Part shown: in pieces, positions 39,342 to 49,441 of the stretch
Layout of the letters: each line of letters opens with the position of its first letter
Position numbering within the stretch: position 1 is the first letter of the stretch
Source of the DNA: Oxalobacter vibrioformis
GTDB taxonomy: Bacteria; Pseudomonadota; Gammaproteobacteria; Burkholderiales; Burkholderiaceae_D
Length of the DNA stretch: 64,000 nt
NCBI RefSeq assembly: GCF_027118995.1
Contig: NZ_CP098242.1
Span: 1,588,501 to 1,652,500 of the forward strand
Reading direction: 5' to 3'
The notes under the pieces: generated by a model
The model's input: the letters and a program-made list of their open reading frames with translations, nothing else
The model's database searches: none
What the model was told of the DNA's origin: nothing
Position numbers and translations under genes: made by a program

Positions 39342-39935
39342 TCACTTGTCAAAATTGACAGCCGGTGCTGTTGAAATGGCTTTTTCATTATCAACGGTAA
39401 AGGAGGCTTTCTGTTTATAGCCGAATACCAGTGCGGTAATGTTGGAGGGAAAGCTCCGTGCCAGCACATTGTAGTCTGCTACCGTCTGGATATAGCGCTG
39501 GCGGGCTACCGTGATCCGGTTTTCTGTTCCTTCCAGCTGTGCCTGCAGATCGCGGAAGCGTCCGTCAGCTTTCAAGTCCGGATAACGTTCGGATACGGCC
39601 ATCAGCCGGGAAAGTGCGGAAGTCAGTTCGCCCTGGAGCTGCTGGAATTTCTGGAAGGATGCCGGATTGTTCAGCACCTCCGGTGTGATCTGGAAGCTGG
39701 TGGCTGCGGCGCGTGCCTGGGTTACCTGGACAAGGGTTTCATTTTCATGCTGGGTGTATCCCTTGACGGTATTGACCAGGTTGGGAATGAGATCCGCACG
39801 GCGCTGGTACTGGTTCAGCACTTCCGCCCATGCCGCTTTTACGGCTTCATCCTTTTGCTGGAACTGGTTGTAGCCACAGGAACTGAGAAGAAGGGCAGTG
39901 GCGGAAATTATCACGAAACGGATTAATTTTTTCAT
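39342..39935 (-). CDS. LemA-family lipoprotein
   Basis: A 197-residue protein with a lipoprotein signal (ALLLSSC, Cys near residue 20) followed by a long helical LemA domain: AWAEVLNQYQRRADLIPNLV, VNTVKGYTQHENETL, and VADYNVLARSFPSNI. LemA proteins are four-helix-bundle membrane proteins of unknown function. It is the first gene of the leftward lemA-TPM-TPM cluster, with 7-10 bp gaps. Confidence 0.9.
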   Translation of the reverse strand: MKKLIRFVIISATALLLSSCGYNQFQQKDEAVKAAWAEVLNQYQRRADLIPNLVNTVKGYTQHENETLVQVTQARAAATSFQITPEVLNNPASFQKFQQLQGELTSALSRLMAVSERYPDLKADGRFRDLQAQLEGTENRITVARQRYIQTVADYNVLARSFPSNITALVFGYKQKASFTVDNEKAISTAPAVNFDK

Positions 39936-39968
39936 ACAGTCCTCAAAATAAACAGATCAGAAAAGTCC

Positions 39969-40113
39969 AGGAAACGCTGATTAAAAGGCTTTGAGAGCGA
40001 ATTGCTGCGTTACGCGGTGCTCGCACCCTTCGCCTATCTTAGGATATGTCTTGGTTGCTGCGCTCCGGGCGCCTTGCACTTCATCTCCCCAAGCCATTTA
40101 ATCAGCGTTTCCT
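39969..40113. repeat. 145-bp element with 23-bp terminal inverted repeats
   Basis: AGGAAACGCTGATTAAA, starting at 39969, is mirrored by TTTAATCAGCGTTTCCT ending at 40113. The arms extend to 23 bp with one mismatch (39969-39991 and 40091-40113). The centre has a small palindrome TATC-TTAG-GATA near 40040, and TTGCTGCG occurs twice inside. No coding capacity and no clear target duplication. It lies between lemA and the DMT transporter gene. It looks like a MITE or an interspersed palindromic repeat. Confidence 0.7.
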
Positions 40114-40125
40114 CCGGTCATAAAG

Positions 40126-41016
40126 CTATTTGCGGGCGGATGCACCCGGTTTCAAGAGGACCGTGCTCATGGAAACCAGGATCAGCAGCATCGCGACATA
40201 ATCCTGCCAGTGCGGGGTTTCTGACAGGATCCATGCGCCGGAAAAAACACCAACGACAGGCACCATCATGATGGACAGGCCTGAAGCAACCGGTGGCAGG
40301 GTACGTGCCATTTTATTCCAGATCGTGGTGGCAACGCCAAATACAAAGATAGCATTGTATAAGATTGCGGCCCACTCAAGCGGTTCCGGCATTCGCCACG
40401 ACGGATGCTCAAAGATGAGCGCGATCAGTGCCATGACCGTTGCGCTGAAAGCGATCATCCAGAAAGTCAGGGAACTGGTGGGAACGGGTATCTGTTTGCG
40501 CCTGAGCTGAACCGTGCCGTATCCCCAGATGGCCGCAGCACCGAGTGCGATGCATGTGCCGGTGGAACCGGAAGACAGCACGGAAAAATCGCCGGAAAGT
40601 AAAAGCAGGGCACCCGCGGCTGCGCAGATGATGCCAAAAAACGCCATACGGGAGAGTTTTTCCTTAAACAGCAGGCATGAAAATATCACTGCCCATACCG
40701 GCATGGTGTAACACAGAATGGCGGCGCGCCCGGAGGACAGCATTTTGACGCCGAGAATCATCATGGTCTGACAGATCAGGATATTGGGAATGGCCAGCCT
40801 GATCAGTGGAAGTATGTATGCTTTGGGAACGGCAATGGATTCATTCATCCGGCGGGCGAAAAACCACATGACCGGCAGTGAACAGAACATGCCCATGACA
40901 CGAAATGTCACCGGCGGGATATTTGTCACGCCGAATTTCATTACCGGCCAGTTGAGTCCCCAGAAAAGCGTGAGGACGATGAGCAGGAGAATGTCTTTTC
41001 TCGATAAGGAATTCAT
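40126..41016 (-). CDS. EamA-family (DMT superfamily) transporter
   Basis: A 296-residue membrane protein with about ten helices in two EamA repeats. The first begins [20 protein letters not shown], the second contains [18 protein letters not shown] and ends in the helix [17 protein letters not shown]. The family exports amino acids, nucleotides or other metabolites; the substrate is unknown. The start at 41016 (MNSLSRKD) is chosen because the upstream open frame would be antisense to pyrF. It is divergent from pyrF across 57 bp. Confidence 0.85.
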   Translation of the reverse strand: MNSLSRKDILLLIVLTLFWGLNWPVMKFGVTNIPPVTFRVMGMFCSLPVMWFFARRMNESIAVPKAYILPLIRLAIPNILICQTMMILGVKMLSSGRAAILCYTMPVWAVIFSCLLFKEKLSRMAFFGIICAAAGALLLLSGDFSVLSSGSTGTCIALGAAAIWGYGTVQLRRKQIPVPTSSLTFWMIAFSATVMALIALIFEHPSWRMPEPLEWAAILYNAIFVFGVATTIWNKMARTLPPVASGLSIMMVPVVGVFSGAWILSETPHWQDYVAMLLILVSMSTVLLKPGASARK

Positions 41017-41073
41017 GGGCGATTCGCTTGTTATACGCGTTACAATATACACTTTGTCTCTGGAGAATGCACT

Positions 41074-41907
41074 GTGAATTTTTTGGATAAACTGAATGCT
41101 GCGTGGGAAGCCAACCATTCGCTTCTCTGTGTCGGGCTTGACCCGGACACCAAGCGTTTTCCCGCTTATCTCCAGAAAAAACCGGATGCCATCTTTGCCT
41201 TCTGCAGGGCCATCATTGATGAAACGGCGGATGTTGTCTGTGCCTTCAAGCCGCAGATTGCCTACTTTCATGCGGAAAGGGCAGAAGATCAGCTTGAGGC
41301 AGTGTGCGGATACATCCGCGAAAAATACCCGCATATTCCCCTGATTCTTGATGCCAAGCGCGGGGATATCGGTGCCACCGCCGAGCAGTATGCTCGCGAA
41401 GTCTTTGAGCGTTATCAGGCCGATGCCGTTACCCTTTCCCCCTACATGGGATTTGATTCGGTTGAGCCCTATCTTCAGTACAGGGAAAAAGGGGCCATTG
41501 TCCTGTGCCGCACCTCCAATCCGGGGGGCTCGGATCTTCAGTTTTTGCCCGTTGATGAAGCGGGCCGCCAGGTGCCGCTGTACCAGCATGTGGCGCGCCT
41601 GGTTGCCGAAAAATGGAATACCAATGGCCAGTGTGCCCTGGTGGTCGGCGCAACCTTCCCGCAGGAACTGGCCGCTGTCAGGGAAATCATTGGTGACATG
41701 CCGCTTCTGGTGCCCGGCATCGGCGCGCAGGGCGGTGATATCCAGGCGACGGTTGCCGCAGGCAAAACCCCGGATGGCAAAGGCATGATGATCAACTCAT
41801 CCCGTGCCATCCTGTATGCCGGTATTGCAGAAAATGAAGTATTTGCCAGGGCATCCCGCAAAGTGGCCGAAAAAACACGGGACGAGATCAATCGGTATCG
41901 TTTTTGA
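41074..41907 (+). CDS. pyrF: Orotidine 5'-phosphate decarboxylase, type 2
   Basis: A 277-residue enzyme of the longer type-2 family. The catalytic motif [18 protein letters not shown] is intact, as are LLCVGLDPD and [10 protein letters not shown]. It makes UMP. It starts with GTG at 41074 after CTGGAG 7-8 bp upstream. Its last 20 bases overlap the end of hrcA on the opposite strand. Confidence 0.95.
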   Translation: MNFLDKLNAAWEANHSLLCVGLDPDTKRFPAYLQKKPDAIFAFCRAIIDETADVVCAFKPQIAYFHAERAEDQLEAVCGYIREKYPHIPLILDAKRGDIGATAEQYAREVFERYQADAVTLSPYMGFDSVEPYLQYREKGAIVLCRTSNPGGSDLQFLPVDEAGRQVPLYQHVARLVAEKWNTNGQCALVVGATFPQELAAVREIIGDMPLLVPGIGAQGGDIQATVAAGKTPDGKGMMINSSRAILYAGIAENEVFARASRKVAEKTRDEINRYRF

Positions 41908-42937
41908 TACCGTGTTCCGGATGACTGAGTGCGCTGGATAAGAGGCGTGCCGTAATATCCACAATCGGGATAACCCGATGGTATTCCATCCGTGTCGGGC
42001 CGATGACGCCCAGGGTGCCGACAATATTGCCATTGACCTGATAAGGCGCGGTGACCACGCTCATGTCATCCATGGGGACCAGTTGGGAATCTCCCCCGAT
42101 GTAGATCTGGACACCCGTTGCCTTGCTGGAAACATCCAGCAGCTTCATCAACTCGGTTTTTTGCTCAAACATATCGAAAAGCCGCCTGAGCGATGAAATG
42201 TCATAGGTGAGATCAGATACGCCAAGCAGGTTTTTTTCGCCTGAAATGACAACATGTTCACTGTCGTCGGTTAGCGCTTCATTGCTGGCTTCGATGGCCG
42301 CAGCCATGAGTTTAGACAGGTCCTTGTGCAATTGCTGCAGTTCGGCATGCAGTCGCATACGGATGTCATCGAGCTGCAGCCCGCTGAAATTCCGGTTGAT
42401 GTAATTGGCGGCTTCAACCAGTTGTGAGGGCGTGTAATCTGTCTCAGTCAGTAACAGCCGGTTCTGGACATCCCCGGAAGGGGAAACGATAACCAGCAGA
42501 ATGCGTTTTTCCGAAAGGCGCAGAAATTCAATCTGCCTGAAAGCCTGTTCGTGGCGGGGAGCCAGTACAACCCCGGCAAACTGGGACAGCGAGGAAAGCA
42601 TCTGGGCAGCATTGGCAATGATTTTCTGCGGTTGGCCGATCTGCAGGCTGTGCTGGATATTGGATTTAACCGATTTCTCGCTGATGGGCTGGACGGTCAG
42701 CAGGGTGTCAACAAAAATACGGAATCCTTTCGGTGTGGGAATCCGGCCGGCTGACGTATGCGGGCTGGCAATAAATCCCATGTCTTCCAGATCCGCCATG
42801 ATATTGCGAATGGTGGCAGGAGAAAGCTCCAGGCTGGAGAGCTTGGACAACGCACGTGAACCAACCGGCTGACCTTCGGCGATATATCGCTCTATCAGTG
42901 TTTTCAGCAGGATTTTTGCGCGTGGTTCAAGTTGCAT
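41888..42937 (-). CDS. hrcA: Heat-inducible transcription repressor HrcA
   Basis: A 349-residue repressor with an N-terminal winged helix ([52 protein letters not shown]) and a C-terminal GAF-like domain ending [16 protein letters not shown]. HrcA binds CIRCE operators, and its folding depends on GroEL. No CIRCE lies in front of hrcA; the only one seen here is at rpoH (54613-54639). 3' overlap with pyrF is 20 bp. Confidence 0.95.
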   Translation of the reverse strand: MQLEPRAKILLKTLIERYIAEGQPVGSRALSKLSSLELSPATIRNIMADLEDMGFIASPHTSAGRIPTPKGFRIFVDTLLTVQPISEKSVKSNIQHSLQIGQPQKIIANAAQMLSSLSQFAGVVLAPRHEQAFRQIEFLRLSEKRILLVIVSPSGDVQNRLLLTETDYTPSQLVEAANYINRNFSGLQLDDIRMRLHAELQQLHKDLSKLMAAAIEASNEALTDDSEHVVISGEKNLLGVSDLTYDISSLRRLFDMFEQKTELMKLLDVSSKATGVQIYIGGDSQLVPMDDMSVVTAPYQVNGNIVGTLGVIGPTRMEYHRVIPIVDITARLLSSALSHPEHGIKNDTD

Positions 42938-42985
42938 CGGGGTATTGTATGTAAGGTTATGGCCTGATTCAATAGTCAGCCGCTA

Positions 42986-43684
42986 TTATGGCATGAGCAG
43001 TTTTTCGAGATCGCCCAGGGAATGCACAATGATATCCGGCCTGACATTTTCCGGCAGGGCTTTTTTCGGTACGAGATCCGGCCGCTTCATCCAGGCGGTT
43101 TTCATGCCGGCACGCATGGCGCCGGCGACGTCATTTTCCGCATCATCTCCCACATATACCGCTTGGCCGGGATGGATTTCCAGCGCGTCACAGGCGGCAT
43201 GAAAAATAGCAGGCTCCGGTTTTGGGCGGCCAAATGCCGAGGCAACAAGGGAAATGCGAAAGTGGTGAGCGATCCCGATATGTTCCAGATCTGCCGCGCC
43301 ATTGGAAATGGAGCCGATCATATACCGGTGGCCGAGGCTGGCCAGGGCCGGAATCACATCATCGTACAGATGGACATCATTGCGCGCCCTGCTGAAAACC
43401 TGCATGGCGTCGTCTGCCGCTGTGCTTTTGATTCCGGCTTCTTCAAAAGCTTCCACGAGACAGGCATGACGCAGTTCCCACAGCGCATATCCGTATCGGG
43501 GATGCTGTTCAATCAGGCGTTTTTGCCGGGTGCGAAAAGTTTCAATAAAGCTGTCACTGGCCACCGCAGGGGTATGGCGTTTGAGCCACTCAAACAGAAC
43601 CTGTTCTGCCCGGGCAATAACCGGGTCAATGGCCCAAAGCGTATCGTCCAGGTCAAAGAGAACTGCTTTGATGGTGCTTTTCAT
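42986..43684 (-). CDS. HAD-superfamily hydrolase (subfamily IA)
   Basis: About 232 residues from ATG 43684; an upstream ATG at 43753 would add 23 residues that do not look like the family. HAD motif I is VLFDLDDTLW, motif II falls in IGSISNG, motif III is GRPKPEPAIF and motif IV is VYVGDDAENDVAGA. It is likely a small-molecule phosphatase; the substrate is unknown. It lies between hrcA and the divergent nadK. Confidence 0.85.
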   Translation of the reverse strand: MKSTIKAVLFDLDDTLWAIDPVIARAEQVLFEWLKRHTPAVASDSFIETFRTRQKRLIEQHPRYGYALWELRHACLVEAFEEAGIKSTAADDAMQVFSRARNDVHLYDDVIPALASLGHRYMIGSISNGAADLEHIGIAHHFRISLVASAFGRPKPEPAIFHAACDALEIHPGQAVYVGDDAENDVAGAMRAGMKTAWMKRPDLVPKKALPENVRPDIIVHSLGDLEKLLMP

Positions 43685-43885
43685 CAGATAGTTGAGCCGT
43701 TGACAAAGATCACAAAAAACGGGATCGTATGGGGGTGCAGTAGGTGTCGCCATCTTATTTTACGCATTTATCCCGGTTTATGCTGATTTTGAAACACGGC
43801 CCTGATTTATTCCTCAAATAACAGGGGAAAAACCGGTGTTTTGGTGTAATCTGAAAACTGGGCAAACCGCAAACTATTTTTAAAA

Positions 43886-44773
43886 ATGTCTGAAAAAAAG
43901 AAAATTTTTGCTCTCGTCTCCAGGTCCTATACGGAAAGCATTCTGGACTCGATGAAAAAAATCGCAGATTTCCTTGAGCAGGCCGGCTACATTGTGGTGT
44001 ATGAATCACAAACGGCAATGAATATCCCCTTTGATAATGTCACACCGATGAATATTGAAGATATCGGTACACGGGCTGCTGCTGCCATTGTGATCGGGGG
44101 AGACGGCACCATGCTCGGCATTGCCCGCCAGCTTTCTCCTTATACGGTGCCGTTGATGGGTATCAATCATGGTCGTCTGGGGTTTATGACGGATATTCCG
44201 CTGGAGCAGATGCTGCCGGTACTGGAACAGATGCTGCAGGGTAAATATGTCTCGGAGACACGCTTTTTGATTGAAGGGGCGATTATCCGGGAGGGTGAAG
44301 CCATTTATCAGGCGACGGCCTTTAATGATATCGTGATCTGCCGGGGCGGCGGATCAGGCATGATTGATCTCAAGGTGGAGGTGGATGGCCACTTCATGTA
44401 CCAGCAGCGCTCGGACGGCCTGATCATGTCCACGCCAACCGGATCAACGGCTTATTCGCTGTCAGCAGGCGGCCCGATGATGCATCCGAATCTGGGCGGT
44501 ATTGCCATTGTTTCCATCGCGCCGCATTCGCTTTCAAACCGGCCGATCATTGTGCCGGATACCAGTGAAATTGTTATTGAGCTGATTGAGGCAAACCAGC
44601 CCAGCGTGAATTATGACTCCCAGTCTTTTGCCAGCCTGCGACTGGGAGACCGGATTGTTGTCAAACGTTCATCCAACACCATTACTTTTCTCCATCCACA
44701 GGGGTGGAGTTACTACGACACCCTGCGCAACAAGCTGTACTGGGGTGAGACCGCCGTGCGGGAGAAGAAATGA
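43886..44773 (+). CDS. nadK: NAD kinase
   Basis: A 295-residue ATP-NAD kinase. The GGDGTMLG motif is present near residue 73, then NHGRLGFMTDI and DGLIMSTPTGSTAYSLSAGGP, all diagnostic. It makes NADP from NAD. Neighbours hrcA on one side and recN on the other form a common betaproteobacterial cluster with grpE and dnaKJ. Confidence 0.96.
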   Translation: MSEKKKIFALVSRSYTESILDSMKKIADFLEQAGYIVVYESQTAMNIPFDNVTPMNIEDIGTRAAAAIVIGGDGTMLGIARQLSPYTVPLMGINHGRLGFMTDIPLEQMLPVLEQMLQGKYVSETRFLIEGAIIREGEAIYQATAFNDIVICRGGGSGMIDLKVEVDGHFMYQQRSDGLIMSTPTGSTAYSLSAGGPMMHPNLGGIAIVSIAPHSLSNRPIIVPDTSEIVIELIEANQPSVNYDSQSFASLRLGDRIVVKRSSNTITFLHPQGWSYYDTLRNKLYWGETAVREKK

Positions 44774-44833
44774 GGGTATCCGCTACCTATTGGCACATAC
44801 CGTCCGCATGACCGGACATAATACGGATTGACC

Positions 44834-46486
44834 ATGCTTCATACGCTTGCCATTCGTGATTTTGTGATTGTGGATGCCCTGGAACTGGAGTTCGGGGGCG
44901 GGTTTTCTGCACTCACAGGGGAAACCGGCGCAGGCAAATCCATTCTGATTGATGCATTGGAACTGGCGCTGGGTGCCAGAAGTGACCCGGGTGTGATTCG
45001 CGATGGTGCCGCCAAAGCCGAAATCAGTGCGGAATTTTCTCTTGGCGAATCGGCCAGAAAGTGGCTGGAAGAAAACGAGATCGATACGGAGGAGGACGTT
45101 GTTCTTTTGCGGCGCGTTATTGATGCTTCCGGTCGTTCCAGAGGGTTTATCAATGGTGTCCAGGCAACCGCTGCGCAAATGCGTGAGTTGGGGGAGCTAT
45201 TGGTCGACATCCACGGGCAGCATGCGCATCAGTCACTTCTCAGAGGGGATGGGCAGCGCACGTTGCTGGACCGGCATGCCGGTTTGCACAATGAAGGGGA
45301 AACGGTTGCGTCACGTTATCGTATCTGGCAGGAGCTGGATGCGCGCTGTCGCGAGGCACAGGCGAATGCCAAGAACCTTCTTGAGGAAAAAGAGCGCCTG
45401 GCCTGGCAGGTGGAAGAACTGGAAAAGCTGGCGCCCAGGCCTGATGAATGGGCTGAGGTCAGCAGCAGTCATAGTCGCCTGACCAATGCCGCGAGCCTGA
45501 TGGGGGGCGCGCAGGAGGCACTGGCAGAAATGTCAGAGTCCGATGTGCCTGTCCTGTCGCGCCTGCATGCCATGCAGCAAAAACTTTCCCGGCTGGCCGA
45601 AATAGACGACGGGCTTTCCCCTGTTGTTGAACTGTTTGACTCCGCCAGGATCCAGTTGCAGGAAGCGGTTTATATGCTGAGTGACTATCTGTCACGGACT
45701 GATCTGGATCCCGAGCGCCTGAAACAGGTTGAAGCACGGATGGAGGCGCTTTATTCTGCTGCAAGAAAATACCGTGTGACACCAGAGGACCTGCCTGCCG
45801 AACTGGATGTGCAGCGTACCCGCCTCCAGGCGCTTTCCGAAGCACAGGATATTGACGTGTTGCAGAAGAGAGCGGATGCGGCTGAGGCGGCTTATCTATC
45901 GGCAGCCGACGCCCTGAGCAAAAAACGGGCTGAAGCGGCAACATTGCTGGGGCAGGCGGTTACCGGCACCATGGATAGTCTCAGCATGGAAGGCGGCCAG
46001 TTTGCGGTCAGGTTAAATGCCTGTCAGCCCGGGCCATACGGGCTTGAACAGATTGAATTCATGGTGGCAGGCCATGCCGGTTCACCCTTGCGGCCGTTGG
46101 CCAAAGTGGCCTCAGGCGGTGAACTGGCGCGTATTGCCCTTGCCATATCCGTGATCACATCCACAGCAACCGAAACGCCAACGCTGATTTTTGATGAAGT
46201 GGATAGCGGCATCGGTGGCGGGGTGGCGGAAGTGGTCGGTCGCCTTCTCAAAAAGCTCGGACAAGGGCACCAGGTGTTGTGTGTTACCCATCTTCCCCAA
46301 GTGGCCAGTCAGGCTGCCTCGCATTTCCAGGTAAGCAAAATGACATCGGACAAAGCCGATCATCCGGTTTCCCGTATTGTGAAACTCACTGATAAAGAGC
46401 GTGTCGAAGAGATTGCCAGGATGCTCGGTGGCATCGAAATCACAGCGACAACACGCAAGCATGCCCGCGAGATGCTGTCAGAATGA
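44834..46486 (+). CDS. recN: DNA repair protein RecN
   Basis: A 550-residue SMC-like ATPase starting at ATG 44834 (MLHTLAIRDFVIVDALEL). Walker A is GETGAGKSILIDAL. A long coiled coil occupies the middle. The C-terminal signature and Walker B are KVASGGELARIALAI and LIFDEVDSGIGGGVAEVVG. RecN acts in double-strand break repair and is often SOS-controlled, but I see no CTG-N10-CAG box in the 60 bp upstream. Confidence 0.95.
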   Translation: MLHTLAIRDFVIVDALELEFGGGFSALTGETGAGKSILIDALELALGARSDPGVIRDGAAKAEISAEFSLGESARKWLEENEIDTEEDVVLLRRVIDASGRSRGFINGVQATAAQMRELGELLVDIHGQHAHQSLLRGDGQRTLLDRHAGLHNEGETVASRYRIWQELDARCREAQANAKNLLEEKERLAWQVEELEKLAPRPDEWAEVSSSHSRLTNAASLMGGAQEALAEMSESDVPVLSRLHAMQQKLSRLAEIDDGLSPVVELFDSARIQLQEAVYMLSDYLSRTDLDPERLKQVEARMEALYSAARKYRVTPEDLPAELDVQRTRLQALSEAQDIDVLQKRADAAEAAYLSAADALSKKRAEAATLLGQAVTGTMDSLSMEGGQFAVRLNACQPGPYGLEQIEFMVAGHAGSPLRPLAKVASGGELARIALAISVITSTATETPTLIFDEVDSGIGGGVAEVVGRLLKKLGQGHQVLCVTHLPQVASQAASHFQVSKMTSDKADHPVSRIVKLTDKERVEEIARMLGGIEITATTRKHAREMLSE

Positions 46487-46534
46487 CGCTCTTTTGCGCG
46501 AGGACGTTTTTTTTACATTTTCCTGAAAATATGG

Positions 46535-46562
46535 CTTGAAAAGCCGCATGCTGCCCCCAACT
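46535..46562 (+). promoter_or_regulatory. Sigma-32 promoter of grpE
   Basis: CTTGAAA at 46535-46541 is a perfect heat-shock -35. CCCCAACT at 46555-46562 matches the -10 CCCCATNT with one mismatch. The spacer is 13 bp. It lies 37 bp before the grpE GTG, which supports that start. Recognition by the RpoH encoded at 53656-54552 is inferred. Confidence 0.8.
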
Positions 46563-46598
46563 GTCAGGGATTGCTTATGTTTTGATCTGGAGGAAATC

Positions 46599-47156
46599 GT
46601 GCAGGACGACAAAAAAGAGGGCGCATCATCTGAAAGTCAGAAAGATGTCACACTCGATGAAATCATCGTTCCATCTGAAGAAATGGCAACAGAAACGCTT
46701 TCTTTGGAAATGCAGTTGGAAAAGGCGGAGCAGAAAGCAGCGGAAATGCATGATGCTTTCCTGCGTGCCAAGGCCGAGACGGAAAATATTCGCCGTCGGG
46801 CACAGGAAGAGATCACCAAGGCGCACAAGTTTGCTGTTGAAGGCTTTGCCGAGGCGATGCTTGCGGTGAAAGACAGCCTGGAAATGAGTCTGAAAGTGGA
46901 GGCACCATCTGTTGAGTCAATCAAGGAAGGGGTTGAGGCAACATTGCGTCAGCTTGCCCATGTGTTTGAGCAGAACAAGCTGGTGGCCGTTATTCCTGCC
47001 AAAGGAGAAAAGCTTGATCCCATGAAGCATCAGGCTATCTCAACGGTGCCGTCTGATCAGGCCCCCAATACCATTGTTGAGGTATTGCAAAAGGGTTACA
47101 TGCTGTCTGATCGTTTGCTCAGACCGGCGATTGTGATTGTTTCTGCCGCAAAATGA
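46599..47156 (+). CDS. grpE: Nucleotide exchange factor GrpE
   Basis: The start is taken as GTG at 46599 with GGAGG 5 bp upstream, giving 185 residues; earlier in-frame codons overlap the sigma-32 promoter. An acidic N-terminal tail leads into a long coiled coil ([36 protein letters not shown]). The C-terminal beta domain has [15 protein letters not shown] and [18 protein letters not shown]. GrpE releases ADP from DnaK and senses heat. Confidence 0.95.
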   Translation: MQDDKKEGASSESQKDVTLDEIIVPSEEMATETLSLEMQLEKAEQKAAEMHDAFLRAKAETENIRRRAQEEITKAHKFAVEGFAEAMLAVKDSLEMSLKVEAPSVESIKEGVEATLRQLAHVFEQNKLVAVIPAKGEKLDPMKHQAISTVPSDQAPNTIVEVLQKGYMLSDRLLRPAIVIVSAAK

Positions 47157-47157
47157 T

Positions 47158-47185
47158 CTTGAAACTGCTGAATTAAGCGCCATAT
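47158..47185 (+). promoter_or_regulatory. Sigma-32 promoter of dnaK
   Basis: CTTGAAA at 47158-47164 and CGCCATAT at 47178-47185 are separated by 13 bp. The -10 differs from CCCCATNT at one base. The -35 begins 2 bp after the grpE stop. dnaK therefore has its own heat-shock promoter besides read-through from grpE. Confidence 0.8.
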
Positions 47186-47295
47186 AGGGTTAAGTGAAAG
47201 AAATTGATCGGATAGCTCAAGGCCGCCGGTAATTGAACCGGCAAACACTTTGGAACCCTGTCCGGATCTGAAAAACTGGTTTGAAAGGAAAAAAA

Positions 47296-49260
47296 ATGGG
47301 AAAAATTATTGGTATTGACCTGGGAACCACCAACTCCTGTGTCTCGGTAATCGAAGGGGGACAACCCAGGGTCATTGAAAACGTGGAAGGGACGCGTACG
47401 ACGCCATCCATTATTGCTTATCAGGAAGACGGCGAAACCCTGGTTGGCGCTGCAGCTAAACGGCAGGCAGTGACCAATCCGAAAAATACCCTGTATGCGA
47501 TCAAGCGCCTGATTGGCCGTCGCTATGATGAAAAAGAGGTCCAGAAGGATATCGGCCTGATGCCATTTTCCATCGTCAAGGCGGATAATGGCGATGCGTG
47601 GGTTTCCGTACTGGATGACAAGCGTCTGGCTCCGCAGCAGGTTTCTGCTGAAGTGCTGCGCAAGATGAAAAAAACCGCCGAGGATTACCTGGGTGAGGAA
47701 GTCACCGAAGCCGTCATTACGGTACCGGCCTATTTTAACGACTCACAGCGCCAGGCAACCAAGGATGCCGGCCGTATTGCCGGTCTTGACGTCAAGCGCA
47801 TCATCAATGAGCCGACTGCAGCAGCGCTGGCTTTTGGCCTGGACAAGGCTGGCAAGGGTGATCGCAAGATTGCGGTATATGATCTGGGTGGCGGTACATT
47901 TGACGTTTCCATCATCGAAATTGCCGATGTCGAAGGTGACAAGCAGTTTGAAGTGCTGTCGACCAACGGTGATACTTTCCTGGGCGGTGAAGATTTTGAC
48001 CAGCTCCTGATCGATTTCATCCTGGAAGAATTCAACAAGCAGAATGGCATCAACCTGAAAAATGATCCGATTGCGCTGCAGCGCATCAAGGCATCTGCAG
48101 AACGCGCCAAAATCGAGCTGTCTTCCGCACAGCAGACCGAGGTGAATGAGCCGTACATCGCCATGAACAATGGCACACCGCTTCACCTGAATGTCCGGAT
48201 TTCCCGCGCGAAGCTTGAGTCGCTGGTGGAAGGATTGATTGACCGCACCCTCGAGCCATGCAAAATTGCGCTGCAGGATGCCGGACTCAAGGCCAGTGAT
48301 ATCAATGACATTATCCTGGTAGGCGGTATGACCCGCATGCCGAAGGTGCAGGAAAAGGTCAAGGAATTCTTTGGCAAGGAACCGAGAAAGGATGTGAATC
48401 CGGATGAGGCGGTTGCGGTTGGTGCTGCACTGCAGGGTTCGGTGCTTTCCGGTGACCGCACGGATCTGCTTTTGCTTGACGTGACGCCACTGTCGCTGGG
48501 TATCGAAACCCTGGGTGGGGTGATGACCAAGATGATCCAGAAAAATACAACCATCCCGACCAAGTTCAGCCAGGTATTCTCCACCGCCGAGGATAACCAG
48601 CCGGCAGTAACGATCAAGGTATACCAGGGTGAGCGTGAGATGGCTGTGGGCAACAAGGCGCTGGGTGAATTCAATCTGGAGGGTATCCCGACAGCACCGC
48701 GCGGCATGCCGCAGATCGAAGTGACCTTTGATATTGATGCCAATGGTATTTTGAATGTCAGTGCCCAGGACAAGGCCACGGGCAAGGAAAACAAGATCAC
48801 CATCAAGGCCAACTCCGGGCTGAACGAGGAAGAAATCCAGCGCATGATCAAGGATGCGGAACTCAATGCCGCAGAAGACCATAAGATGCGTGAACTGGCG
48901 GATTCCCGTAATCAGGGCGACGGCCTGTTGCACTCAACCAAAAAATCGATGGGCGAGTATGGCGACAAGCTTGAGGCTGCCGACAAGGATGCCATTGAGA
49001 ATGCCATAAAGGAACTCGAAGAAACCCTGCGGGAAAATGACAAGGAAGCGATTGACGCCAAAATATCAGCGCTTTCCACTGCCGCGCAGAAGCTGGGTGA
49101 AAAAATGTATGCCGACATGCAGGCCCAGCAGGCCGGTGCTGCTGGCGAAGGCGGCGATGCCGGCGCAGAGGCCGCGGGCGACCAGCCACAGGAAGCCGAT
49201 GTCGTTGATGCAGAATTCAAGGAAGTCAAGGACGAAGATAAAGACGCCAAGAGCGAATAA
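47296..49260 (+). CDS. dnaK: Molecular chaperone DnaK (Hsp70)
   Basis: The ATG at 47296 ([21 protein letters not shown]) follows AAAGGAA and gives 654 residues. A TTG at 47281 in frame is not needed. The ATPase domain carries [24 protein letters not shown] and [11 protein letters not shown]; the substrate domain begins near [15 protein letters not shown]. The C-terminal tail is Ala/Gly/Asp-rich. It binds unfolded chains with DnaJ and GrpE and in other bacteria restrains sigma-32. Confidence 0.98.
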   Translation: MGKIIGIDLGTTNSCVSVIEGGQPRVIENVEGTRTTPSIIAYQEDGETLVGAAAKRQAVTNPKNTLYAIKRLIGRRYDEKEVQKDIGLMPFSIVKADNGDAWVSVLDDKRLAPQQVSAEVLRKMKKTAEDYLGEEVTEAVITVPAYFNDSQRQATKDAGRIAGLDVKRIINEPTAAALAFGLDKAGKGDRKIAVYDLGGGTFDVSIIEIADVEGDKQFEVLSTNGDTFLGGEDFDQLLIDFILEEFNKQNGINLKNDPIALQRIKASAERAKIELSSAQQTEVNEPYIAMNNGTPLHLNVRISRAKLESLVEGLIDRTLEPCKIALQDAGLKASDINDIILVGGMTRMPKVQEKVKEFFGKEPRKDVNPDEAVAVGAALQGSVLSGDRTDLLLLDVTPLSLGIETLGGVMTKMIQKNTTIPTKFSQVFSTAEDNQPAVTIKVYQGEREMAVGNKALGEFNLEGIPTAPRGMPQIEVTFDIDANGILNVSAQDKATGKENKITIKANSGLNEEEIQRMIKDAELNAAEDHKMRELADSRNQGDGLLHSTKKSMGEYGDKLEAADKDAIENAIKELEETLRENDKEAIDAKISALSTAAQKLGEKMYADMQAQQAGAAGEGGDAGAEAAGDQPQEADVVDAEFKEVKDEDKDAKSE

Positions 49261-49285
49261 ACTTCTGGGAGGCTTTATGTATACT

Positions 49286-49326
49286 GCCGGATCAGGGTTT
49301 CACTTTTCATGAAACCCTGGTCCGGC
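49286..49326 (+). promoter_or_regulatory. 17-bp hairpin between dnaK and dnaJ
   Basis: The arm at 49286-49302 (starting GCCGGATCAGGG) pairs with 49310-49326 (ending TGGTCCGGC) over a 7-nt loop, with one G-U pair in 17. Only TTTC follows, so termination would be partial. Shorter GC-rich stems follow near 49330-49349 and 49354-49379. The 181-bp spacer could attenuate dnaJ relative to dnaK or stabilise the dnaK mRNA. Confidence 0.55.
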
Positions 49327-49441
49327 TTTCTGCCTGATACCCGGGCAGGTTTCCCGCCACACAAAGTGAGCCAGGCGGGAAAAGGAAACAGCATCCGGTA
49401 GATACTGATATGCCGGAGACAACTGGATAGTGTGAAACAAC

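Noticed and set aside
41017..41589. N-terminal extension of the DMT transporter frame
   Set aside because: The extra residues are antisense to pyrF and show no membrane or EamA features; the start at 41016 gives a normal-length protein.
41888..41907. 20-bp 3' overlap of pyrF and hrcA as a regulatory antisense device
   Set aside because: Short tail-to-tail overlaps are common in compact genomes and nothing more suggests regulation.
44774..44833. SOS box upstream of recN
   Set aside because: No CTG-N10-CAG palindrome in the spacer; only a short GTCCG/CGGAC stem.
47743..48933. 396-codon open frame antisense to dnaK
   Set aside because: Composition is typical of a shadow of a strongly coding GC-biased gene; the plus-strand DnaK is unambiguous and no ribosome-binding site or family similarity supports the antisense frame.
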